This document shows, piece by piece, positions 1 to 6,664 of a stretch of 64,000 nucleotides of DNA. The stretch is taken from assembly GCF_016862895.1 (NCBI RefSeq), contig NZ_BONV01000031.1, positions 105,665 to 169,664 on the forward strand. Direction: 5' to 3'. Position numbers and translations under genes: made by a program. The DNA comes from Planotetraspora kaengkrachanensis (lineage in GTDB: Bacteria; Actinomycetota; Actinomycetes; Streptosporangiales; Streptosporangiaceae). How positions within the stretch are numbered: position 1 is the stretch's first letter; each line of letters starts with the position of its first letter. The notes beneath the pieces were generated by a model. That model made no database searches and was not told where the DNA came from. It worked only from the letters and a program-made list of their open reading frames with translations.

Positions 1-1148
1 TCCTGGGCCGTGTAGACCTTGTCGTAGCCGAAGAACGCGCCCTCCGGCCAGGGCTCCGTGGAGCCCGGCATGACGGAGACCGTACGCCAGCCCGCCTGCT
101 TGAACGCTCCGCTGAGGGTCAGGCGGTCGCTCTTGAGCAGGCTGTCGGAGCGCTGCTGGTTGTCGATCCACAGGCCGGACAGCAGTGTGTCGTGGGCCAG
201 CCAGCTGCCGCCGCCCGACGTCGGCGAGGTGAGGAACGCGCTCCGGGAGCCGAATCCCGCCGCGCGCAGCCGGCTCGTCCCCGCGTCGAGCGCGGCGCCG
301 ACCTGCGACGCGAAGTTCGGGTCCTCGACCGCGTCACGTCCGTAGCTCTCGACGAACGAGACGATGACGTCCTTGCCGCGCAGCGCGCTCAGCAGCTGGT
401 CGCTCGGTGTGCCCCGGAAGGCGTCGACGGAGGCCTCTTCGGCGAACGCCTCCTGGTCGTGCAGGCTCGCACCCACCTGCGTCAGCTTGTCGTCGGCGAC
501 GGCGGCGACCGGTAGGCCCGGGACGATCTGCACGCTGAGCACCGCGCATATCACCCAGGTGATCCCGAGCACGGCGACGGCGCCCGTCGCCGTGGCGTTG
601 TGCCGGACCACCAGCCGGCTCACCCGCAGGACGGACAGCGTCATGACGACGAGCACGGCGACGGCGAGGGCGCCCACACCGATCACGGAGCCGATCGCGC
701 CGGCCCGCCCGATCGACGCCGTGAGGAAGTCGACGGCCGCCGGGAAGAACGACCAGTCGAACACGGGGTTGAACGGCCGGTCGAGGACCGCGGAGAAACC
801 CAGATCGGTGATCTTCCAGATGGTCAGCACCCCGAGGACCGCTCCGGCGACCACCGCCACGACCCGTCTCGCCCATCCCGGCAGAACGAGGATGAAGGCG
901 ACGCCGAGGAGCGCCTCGACCGGGATGCGCACGAACGCCCCGAGCGTGAGCCGTCCGACCTCGTCGGGGGCGATGAGCGCGAGCAGAACGAGCAGGCAGG
1001 CCAGGACGGTCGTCACCCGCGCGACGACGAAGCGCAGACCTCGGCGAGCGCGCGGGCCGTCACCCGCCGCGCCCTCCTCCGCCGCCGGGTCCTCCTCCGT
1101 CGTCGTCCGTCCCTGCGGCGGCTGATGAAAGCGCGTGATGAGCGACAA
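1..1148 (-). CDS. Membrane-anchored sulfatase/LTA synthase-like protein (partial, C-terminus beyond window)
   Basis: Reading leftward from about 1148 and running off the window, 382 residues are visible. A charged cytoplasmic N-terminus is followed by four or five hydrophobic segments (ending in AVAVLGITWVICAVLSV), then an extracellular domain with VIVSFVESYGRD and TSGGGSWLAHDTLLSG. This layout matches the alkaline-phosphatase/sulfatase superfamily, in which the Thr/Ser after the GG(G)SW region is the nucleophile and the Glu of VES binds metal. Substrate unknown; phosphoglycerol or sulfate ester transfer is inferred. The start is uncertain: TTG at 1148 has GGAAGGA about 8 bases upstream, but the frame stays open to about 1283, where GTG codons occur. 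Confidence 0.72.
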   Translation of the reverse strand, partial: MSLITRFHQPPQGRTTTEEDPAAEEGAAGDGPRARRGLRFVVARVTTVLACLLVLLALIAPDEVGRLTLGAFVRIPVEALLGVAFILVLPGWARRVVAVVAGAVLGVLTIWKITDLGFSAVLDRPFNPVFDWSFFPAAVDFLTASIGRAGAIGSVIGVGALAVAVLVVMTLSVLRVSRLVVRHNATATGAVAVLGITWVICAVLSVQIVPGLPVAAVADDKLTQVGASLHDQEAFAEEASVDAFRGTPSDQLLSALRGKDVIVSFVESYGRDAVEDPNFASQVGAALDAGTSRLRAAGFGSRSAFLTSPTSGGGSWLAHDTLLSGLWIDNQQRSDSLLKSDRLTLSGAFKQAGWRTVSVMPGSTEPWPEGAFFGYDKVYTAQ

Positions 1149-1358
1149 GCCGAAGGTCCTTCCCTGCGAATCCGGTGGCGCCGCGACCGGTCCAGACCGT
1201 CTGCCGCGTCGGCGGCGCCACCTGTGAGTACGGCCGGCGGCCGCCGCCGGTTCAGTGAGGTGCGTCCGCGGGGGCACGTCCACTCCGGGTGACCTGCGCT
1301 CCGAGCCCGGGAGAACGGGCGTGCGGCCGGCCGGGGGCCGCGGTTAGTCTCGTGAGGT

Positions 1359-2129
1359 ATGCCGGAAGAAGAGGTGCTCCAGGACGCACCGCATCGCAGG
1401 GTCGTGCGGGTGGGTGACACCGTCCGCAGGCCCATGCAGCCGTGGGCACCGGCCGTCCACGCCTTGCTGCGCCATCTGGAGAGCGTCGGATTCCCCTACT
1501 CGCCACGCGTGCGCGGAATCGACGAACAGGACCGCGAGGTCCTGACCTACCTGGACGGCCGGTCCGGCCCGCAGAGCTGGATCGAGGTGGCCGGCGACGC
1601 GGGCCTGGTCGCCTCGGCCCGCCTGCTCCGCGACTTTCACGACGCGGTGGCCGGCTTCCGTCCGTCCGACGAGCTCAGCTGGTTCACCGGCCGGACCGCG
1701 CCGGCCGACGGCGAACTGATCTGCCACGGGGACTTCGGACCCTGGAACGTCGTCTGGCGAGACGGGCGTCCGGTCGGGCTCCTCGACTGGGACTACGCGA
1801 GGCCGGCGAGCCGCCTGTACGACGTCGCCTACGCACTGGAGTACTTCGCTCCGTTCCGCGACGACGACGAGTGCATGCGCTGGATGGCCCACCCCCGGCC
1901 GCCCGACCGGCGCCGCCGTCTGGAACTGTTCGCCGGCGCGTACGGACTGACCTCCCTCACCGGTCTGGTCGACGCCGTCCTCGACGTCCAGCAGGACGGC
2001 ATCGACCAGGTTCGCCGGCTGGCGGACCTGGGACGGCAGCCGCAGGCGGCCTGGGTCGCCGACGGCTACCTCGGCGAACTGGAGCGGAAGCTCGCCTGGA
2101 GCCGCGACAACCGGCACCTGTTCGAGTAG
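1359..2129 (+). CDS. Aminoglycoside/choline phosphotransferase-family protein (APH fold)
   Basis: A 256-residue kinase-like protein. The catalytic loop HGDFGPWNVVW (about residues 128-138) and the metal-binding GLLDWDYARPASRLYDVA that follows are the Brenner and DFG-equivalent motifs of the APH family. The N-terminal lobe is short, as in many small APH proteins of actinomycetes, whose substrates are mostly unknown; resistance cannot be inferred. The ATG lies about ten bases after a TAGTCT -10-like hexamer with no well-placed Shine-Dalgarno sequence, so a leaderless transcript is likely. It is divergent from the sulfatase-like gene. Confidence 0.85.
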   Translation: MPEEEVLQDAPHRRVVRVGDTVRRPMQPWAPAVHALLRHLESVGFPYSPRVRGIDEQDREVLTYLDGRSGPQSWIEVAGDAGLVASARLLRDFHDAVAGFRPSDELSWFTGRTAPADGELICHGDFGPWNVVWRDGRPVGLLDWDYARPASRLYDVAYALEYFAPFRDDDECMRWMAHPRPPDRRRRLELFAGAYGLTSLTGLVDAVLDVQQDGIDQVRRLADLGRQPQAAWVADGYLGELERKLAWSRDNRHLFE

Positions 2130-2199
2130 CCGCACACGATCTGATCACGTTTCCGTCCCGCGAGAAGACACGACCGCCGCCGCGACGGACATTGATCTC

Positions 2200-2985
2200 A
2201 TGCTTAGACGGAGAATGGTCTTGGGCCTGGTGCTGGCTCTGGGCGTGGCCGGTTGTGGCGGAGGCTCGACGAGCGGCCAGGGCACGCGTCCCGCTCCCGC
2301 GGCGGCGGCTCCGTCGCCTTCCGCCGCGCCCGAGCTCGTCGGCTGCAGCGGGGGACCCTCGGTGGCGTTCACCCCCATGGCGGTGACGAGTCCGGGCACG
2401 GGTGCCGGCCTGGCCGTGGGAGTGGCCGGTGAAGGGCCAGTCGGCGTCGTGATCGCGAACACGCTCACGGGATACCACTGCGACTGGCTGATATGGGCCG
2501 ACCATCTGGTCAAGCGCGGTTTCCGCGTGGCGGTCTTCGAGTACGGCGACGTTCCCCAGACCGTCGGCATCCCGGCCATGCTGGATCGCGGCTCCGACGA
2601 GATGGCGGCCATCGGTGCCGGGCTCAGAAAACTCGGCACACAGAAGGTCGTCTATGCCGGCGGTTCGCTCGGCGGTTCGGTCGCGCTCGCAACCGCCGCC
2701 GACCCGGCCGCCGAGGCGGCGGGCGTCATCTCCTTGTCCGGCGGCCTGGACGGGATGGAGGAACTGGCCGAGCGGCTGTCCGTGCCCGCGCTCTACGCCG
2801 CCGCCGAGGAGGACTTCAGCGGCGGCGTCGCGGATCTCGCCAGAAGCCTCCACAAGGCGACGCCCAAGGGCAGGAGCACCCTGCTGGTCTACCCCGGTGC
2901 CCAGCACGCCGGTGAGATGTTCAACGACGAGCGCTACGCCGACGAACTGCAGGCGAAGCTCGAAGCGTTCCTGCGGGACGTCTAG
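2200..2985 (+). CDS. Secreted alpha/beta-hydrolase lipoprotein
   Basis: A 261-residue protein. The N-terminus LVLALGVAGCGGGS is a lipoprotein signal with Cys about residue 19 as the lipidation site, followed by a low-complexity Ala/Ser/Pro linker. The rest is an alpha/beta hydrolase of the dienelactone-hydrolase type: nucleophile elbow GGSLGG (Ser about residue 158), an acid in AAEEDFSG and the catalytic His in GAQHAGEMF. An exported esterase or hydrolase of unknown substrate. It follows the APH-like gene by 70 bases in the same direction and may share its transcript. Confidence 0.8.
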   Translation: MLRRRMVLGLVLALGVAGCGGGSTSGQGTRPAPAAAAPSPSAAPELVGCSGGPSVAFTPMAVTSPGTGAGLAVGVAGEGPVGVVIANTLTGYHCDWLIWADHLVKRGFRVAVFEYGDVPQTVGIPAMLDRGSDEMAAIGAGLRKLGTQKVVYAGGSLGGSVALATAADPAAEAAGVISLSGGLDGMEELAERLSVPALYAAAEEDFSGGVADLARSLHKATPKGRSTLLVYPGAQHAGEMFNDERYADELQAKLEAFLRDV

Positions 2986-3331
2986 CCGGCGAAACGGCCC
3001 CCACGTCTTCGCGCTCCGCGCGCTCAGTGGAGTGGGACCGTTCCTGTGGGGTGCCGCACGGTGTGACGGGTCTGCGGTTTCCGCGGCTTCCGCAGGGGCG
3101 CTCGTCGCCGCCGTGTCCGGTGACGGCCGAGACATGGGGTCACAACTAGATCGCACATGGCAATCACTGCAAACGCCGAGAACGTAAAGGAATGAGCGAA
3201 TCTTCGACTGCGAGTGTAAGCGCTAAGTAAACAGAGCATTACTTAGCGTGAGCATCGCGGATCGGGTCCTCCTGACACCGACCATCACCCCGGCCACCCC
3301 GGACAAGCGATGCGGACAGAAGGGAGACATC
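2986..3331. other. 346-bp intergenic region, no gene
   Basis: No convincing coding frame. The first half is GC-rich 3' flank of the hydrolase gene. The second half (about 3130-3250) is clearly more AT-rich and holds the inverted repeat at 3221-3248. It probably carries the promoter of the SH3-domain gene. Confidence 0.6.
3221..3248. promoter_or_regulatory. Inverted repeat upstream of SH3-domain gene (possible operator)
   Basis: CGCTAAGTAA (3221-3230) and TTACTTAGCG (3239-3248) are perfect 10-base arms around an 8-base spacer. The repeat sits 84 bases before the GTG of the secreted SH3 protein, in locally AT-rich DNA without a U-tract. That fits a regulator-binding site better than a terminator. 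The regulator is unknown. Confidence 0.5.
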
Positions 3332-4168
3332 GTGAAAGTCGCCAAGAGGGTAGCGTCCGGACTGACCATCTGCGCCGCCGCAGGCTGGCTCGCGGTCGCC
3401 GCTCCTCCGGCCCACGCGACCGCCCCTCCGGCCGGCGCACCCACACTCCAGACCGCCGCCTGCACCTACCAGCTCACGAATCTGCGCACAGGCGGCTACC
3501 TCAACGTCCGGACCTCGCCCGCGACCACCTCGCGGAGGGTCGGCACGCTGAAGCCGTCCGACGGGACGTTCACCGGTAGCTGCGCGGCCACGCGCGGCTG
3601 GTTCTCCGTCACCTCGTCCAACGGCCGCACCGGCTGGGTCTCCGGCCACTACCTGCGCAGGAGCGGACCGGTGCACCGCGTCGCCGTTCCGAAGACCCCG
3701 TCCCTGACGTGCACCTACCTGGTCGCGAACGTCCGCCGGGCCAGCTACCTCAACGTTCGCTCCGCCCCCGGCGTCCACGCGCGGCGGGTCGGCACGCTGA
3801 GGGTGTCCGACGGACGGTTCTCCGGAGGGTGCGCCTCCTCCCGCGGCTGGGTCGCGGTCAGGTCGTCCAACGGCCGCACCGGCTGGGCCGCCGCGCACTA
3901 CGTGCGCAAGACCACCAGGACCCCCCTCGCCGCGTCCGCGTCGCGCCCGTGGGGATGCACCTACCAGCTCACCCACGTCCAGCCGAACGGTGTCGTCACC
4001 GTCTACAAGAGTCGCGGAACCACCTACGAGCCGGTCGGCACACTGCGGCTGTCCGACGGGCGGTTCGGCGGCGGCTGCACCGCCACCCAGGGCTGGGTTC
4101 CCGTCACGTCCTCCAACGGCCGGCCCGGATGGGTCTCCGACTACTACCTCCAGCGCGTGACCGGCTAG
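3332..4168 (+). CDS. Secreted triple SH3-domain protein
   Basis: A 278-residue exported protein. The GTG at 3332 is chosen because AGAAGGGAG precedes it by six bases and a classical signal peptide follows, with cleavage likely after PAHA (about residue 31). The mature part is three consecutive bacterial SH3 (SH3b) repeats, each with a YLNVR-like strand (VVTVY in the third), a VGTL strand, an SDG(R/T)F turn and a closing NGR(T/P)GW motif, with paired Cys in every repeat. SH3b repeats usually bind cell wall or peptide; no catalytic domain is present. Likely a wall-associated or extracellular binding protein. Confidence 0.82.
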   Translation: MKVAKRVASGLTICAAAGWLAVAAPPAHATAPPAGAPTLQTAACTYQLTNLRTGGYLNVRTSPATTSRRVGTLKPSDGTFTGSCAATRGWFSVTSSNGRTGWVSGHYLRRSGPVHRVAVPKTPSLTCTYLVANVRRASYLNVRSAPGVHARRVGTLRVSDGRFSGGCASSRGWVAVRSSNGRTGWAAAHYVRKTTRTPLAASASRPWGCTYQLTHVQPNGVVTVYKSRGTTYEPVGTLRLSDGRFGGGCTATQGWVPVTSSNGRPGWVSDYYLQRVTG

Positions 4169-4197
4169 CAGTACCGGGCCCGCCAGGCGGATGCGGC

Positions 4198-4229
4198 CTG
4201 CTTCCGAGATCGCCGGCACTCGGAAGCAG
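4198..4229. terminator. Bidirectional hairpin terminator
   Basis: CTGCTTCCGAG (4198-4208) pairs perfectly with CTCGGAAGCAG (4219-4229) across a ten-base loop. It lies between the convergent SH3 and HAD genes. Confidence 0.75.
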
Positions 4230-4274
4230 ACCCACCGGCGGGTATGTGCGACTTTCACGCGCCGCGGGGAGCCG

Positions 4275-5003
4275 TCAGAGCAGGTCCGGGCCGAGGAGGG
4301 CGGGCACGAGTTCGTCCAGGGAACCGATCACGGTGATCCCGTCCAGGGGTGTCACCCCGGTGACCGCCCGGTCGAGCCAGTACGAACGGAGCCCGGCCGC
4401 ATGAGCGCCGACCGCGTCGATCTCGTACTTGTCGCCGACGTACGCCACCTGGTGCGCGGGCAGGCCGAGGACCGCGCAGCCCGCCAGGAAGATGCCGGCG
4501 TCCGGCTTGGCGGCACCGTGTTCGACGGCGCAGATGATCGCGTCACCGAAATGGTCGAGCAGGCCGATCGCACGCAGTTTGCCCTGCTGGTGCGAGAGCG
4601 ACGAGTTCGACACGATCCCCAGCCGGAACCGGGGCGCGAGTCTTCTGAGCACGGGGTCGGCGTCGGGGAAGGCGGCCCACACCTCGTCGCGCAGACCCCT
4701 GTACCGCGTGAACCAGAGGTCGGCCTCGTCGTCGGAGACGCCACCGGCGGGCGCGCGCCCCACGTGCGACAGGAACCTCCTGGCCCGGGTGATCTGCTGC
4801 CCGGCGAAGGTGAGCTCCCCGGCGAGGAACCGTGCGTACTCCTCCTCCATGATCTCCCGCCAGGTGGCCACCGCGTCGTCGGGCGACGGGAAGAGCTCCA
4901 AGAGGCCCTCGGCCGTCAGGTGGCGCAGCACACCGGTCCGCTCCGACGACGAGTAGTCGAAGAGCGTGTCATCGATATCAAACAGAACCCCGCGGATCGT
5001 CAC
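4275..5003 (-). CDS. HAD-family hydrolase
   Basis: A 242-residue HAD phosphatase. All four HAD motifs are visible: FDIDDTLFD near the N-terminus (nucleophile Asp and acid/base Asp), IVSNSS in the middle, the Lys of AAKPDAGIF, and YVGDKYEIDAVGA (Mg-binding Asp). A helical cap lies between motifs I and II (subfamily I). Substrate not predictable. The GTG at 5003 has no clear ribosome site, so the transcript may be leaderless. It is separated from the next upstream gene by 68 bases containing small tandem repeats. Confidence 0.88.
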   Translation of the reverse strand: MTIRGVLFDIDDTLFDYSSSERTGVLRHLTAEGLLELFPSPDDAVATWREIMEEEYARFLAGELTFAGQQITRARRFLSHVGRAPAGGVSDDEADLWFTRYRGLRDEVWAAFPDADPVLRRLAPRFRLGIVSNSSLSHQQGKLRAIGLLDHFGDAIICAVEHGAAKPDAGIFLAGCAVLGLPAHQVAYVGDKYEIDAVGAHAAGLRSYWLDRAVTGVTPLDGITVIGSLDELVPALLGPDLL

Positions 5004-5046
5004 ATATCAACCATGCCATCACCGGCTCCGGACGCGGTCCGGACCC

Positions 5047-5077
5047 ATGGTCAGGCAATGGTCAGCAATGATCAGGC
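5047..5077. repeat. Three-copy ~10-bp tandem repeat at a stop codon
   Basis: Three imperfect units (5047-5057, 5058-5067, 5068-5077) share the pattern ATGGTCAGCA. The last contains the stop codon (TCA on this strand, 5072-5074) of the CMD-like gene, and the other two carry the same TCA just downstream of that gene's end. See the related repeats at other gene ends in this window. Confidence 0.65.
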
Positions 5078-5662
5078 CGAGACGGGGCGGCCGAAGGTCA
5101 CGGCGCCGAGGACGGCCGGCGGGGCCTTGGCTCCCAGGGGCGCGTCGGGACGGACGCCGAGCGCGTCGTTCACGGTCGAGAACGCGATTCGCAGCGCGAC
5201 GAAAACCGTGATCGCGAAGATCTGCGTGTCGTCGAAGCCGGCGTCGCGCAACGCCTGGACATCCCTCTCACCGGTGTGGTTCGGATCACGGGCCACCTTC
5301 CGCGCCCACCCGGCCAACGCCCGCTCGACGCCGGTCAGCCCGTCGTCGTCCCCCCGGAGCACCCCCGCGGCCGTCTGCTCGCCGGCCGCGTCGGCCAGTC
5401 TGGTGCCGTACGCCAGCGAACAGTACGAGTCGCCGAACGCCGACGCGCAGGCGGCGACGAGCACGGCCCGCTGGCGCGGGGTGATGCCGTGGTCCGCCAG
5501 GGACCTGCGCATCAGGTCGAACAACCCGTCCGACGTGGCGGGCTGGTGGGCCCACAGCCGGGTGAGGTTCATCACGTAGCCGAGATCCGCGATGTCCTCC
5601 TCGTAGAGCCGCTGAGTGTCGTCGGTGGGATCCGGAGGCCGGAGAAAGCCGGTTTCGTCCAT
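5072..5662 (-). CDS. Carboxymuconolactone decarboxylase/AhpD-like protein with altered active site
   Basis: A 196-residue all-helical protein resembling the AhpD/CMD superfamily ('peroxidase-related' group): helix-rich with ITPRQRAVLVAACASAF before the active-site turn. Normal members have CxxC...H. Here the segment is DSYCSLAYG, so only one Cys remains, with Asp at the other Cys position and Tyr for the His. Peroxidase activity is therefore doubtful. I chose ATG 5662 because GAGGGGAA lies about 11 bases upstream; GTG 5701 would add 13 residues. It lies just downstream of the methyltransferase gene in the same direction. Confidence 0.72.
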   Translation of the reverse strand: MDETGFLRPPDPTDDTQRLYEEDIADLGYVMNLTRLWAHQPATSDGLFDLMRRSLADHGITPRQRAVLVAACASAFGDSYCSLAYGTRLADAAGEQTAAGVLRGDDDGLTGVERALAGWARKVARDPNHTGERDVQALRDAGFDDTQIFAITVFVALRIAFSTVNDALGVRPDAPLGAKAPPAVLGAVTFGRPVSA

Positions 5663-5702
5663 GCCCGTACGTTCCCCTCGGATCGAGTCCCGCGCAACCA
5701 CG

Positions 5703-6521
5703 TCAGGCCCGCCGGACTCCGACGGCTTCCAGATACTCGGCCTGCGCGACGACCGTGCCGTCGTCGGCCCGGTTGTACTGCCGTGCCACTTCAGCGAGGT
5801 CGTCGGAGAAGCGGTCGAGGTCCCGGCTCGGAAGGGTGCCGACCAGCCGGGTGATGGGTCCGTAGTGCTGACGGAACCACTCGGAGTAGTGCTCAGGCGA
5901 GTGGTATCGGAACGCGTACTCCCGCGTGACGAGGCCGGTCCACTCGACCCGATCCCCGAAGAGCTCGGCCAGGTGCTCCGGAGTGCCCCACGCCGTCGCC
6001 GGCCGCACTCCGGCCGGCGGCGGAGCCCATTGGCCGACCGTCCTGAACAACTGGCCGATCATGCCGCTCGGCGTCCAGCTGGCCAGCGCGATCTTCCCGC
6101 CCGGCGCCGTGACGCGGACCAGTTCGCCGGCCGCCCTGTGGTGGTCCGGCGCGAACATGACTCCCACCGTGCTGAGCACCAGGTCGAAGGACTCGTCGGG
6201 GAAGGGCAGCCGTTCGGCGTCGCCCTCGGTGAACGTCACCGGGAGGTGCTCGACCGCCGCACGCTCCCGCCCCTGGGCCAGGAGGTTGACGGCGTAGTCG
6301 ACGCCGGTGGCCTCGGCGAACCTGCGGGCCGCCGCGATCGCCGCGTTGCCCTGCCCGCAGGCCACGTCGAGCACCCGCTGCCCCGCGCGCACGTCCGCGG
6401 CCTCCACCAGGCGCTCCGCGATGATCTGAAGCGTGTTTCCGACCCGCGGGTAGTCGCCCGTCTCCCAGCCCGCCCGCTGGGTTTTCTTTATCGACTCGAA
6501 GTCGACGTCCCTGTCCGTCAT
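5703..6521 (-). CDS. Class I SAM-dependent methyltransferase
   Basis: A 272-residue methyltransferase. The SAM-binding motif VLDVACGQGNAAIAAA (about residues 49-64) is followed by the acidic TGVDYAVNLL, then EGDAERLPFPDESFDLVLS (motif II) and the post-motif APGGKIALASW. This is a Methyltransf_11/25-type small-molecule methyltransferase; substrate unknown. The ATG at 6521 is set by a strong GGAGGAC seven bases upstream. It is divergent from the LuxR-type regulator at 6665, with an inverted repeat between them, so it is a candidate target of that regulator. Confidence 0.88.
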   Translation of the reverse strand: MTDRDVDFESIKKTQRAGWETGDYPRVGNTLQIIAERLVEAADVRAGQRVLDVACGQGNAAIAAARRFAEATGVDYAVNLLAQGRERAAVEHLPVTFTEGDAERLPFPDESFDLVLSTVGVMFAPDHHRAAGELVRVTAPGGKIALASWTPSGMIGQLFRTVGQWAPPPAGVRPATAWGTPEHLAELFGDRVEWTGLVTREYAFRYHSPEHYSEWFRQHYGPITRLVGTLPSRDLDRFSDDLAEVARQYNRADDGTVVAQAEYLEAVGVRRA

Positions 6522-6600
6522 GCGTCCTCCTCGCGTGGCGCCGCCGGCGGCGGCCCTCTTCGGCATTCGACCCCCGCGCCCGCGCGTCGCACATCCGTGC

Positions 6601-6650
6601 TCAGTACGGAAGTCCTGTCCGTGGAACAGAGGAGGATTCGTCCGTACCGA
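6601..6650. promoter_or_regulatory. Inverted repeat in divergent promoter region
   Basis: TCAGTACGGA (6601-6610) and TCCGTACCGA (6641-6650) match as an inverted repeat in nine of ten positions with a 30-base spacer. It lies 15 bases before the start of the LuxR-NTPase regulator and 80 bases before the methyltransferase. Possible autoregulatory site; inference only. Confidence 0.4.
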
Positions 6651-6664
6651 GTGATACTCACTCC

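Noticed and set aside
1359..2129. Antibiotic resistance by an aminoglycoside phosphotransferase
   Set aside because: The APH fold is shared by many small-molecule kinases; nothing in the sequence or neighbours indicates a drug substrate.
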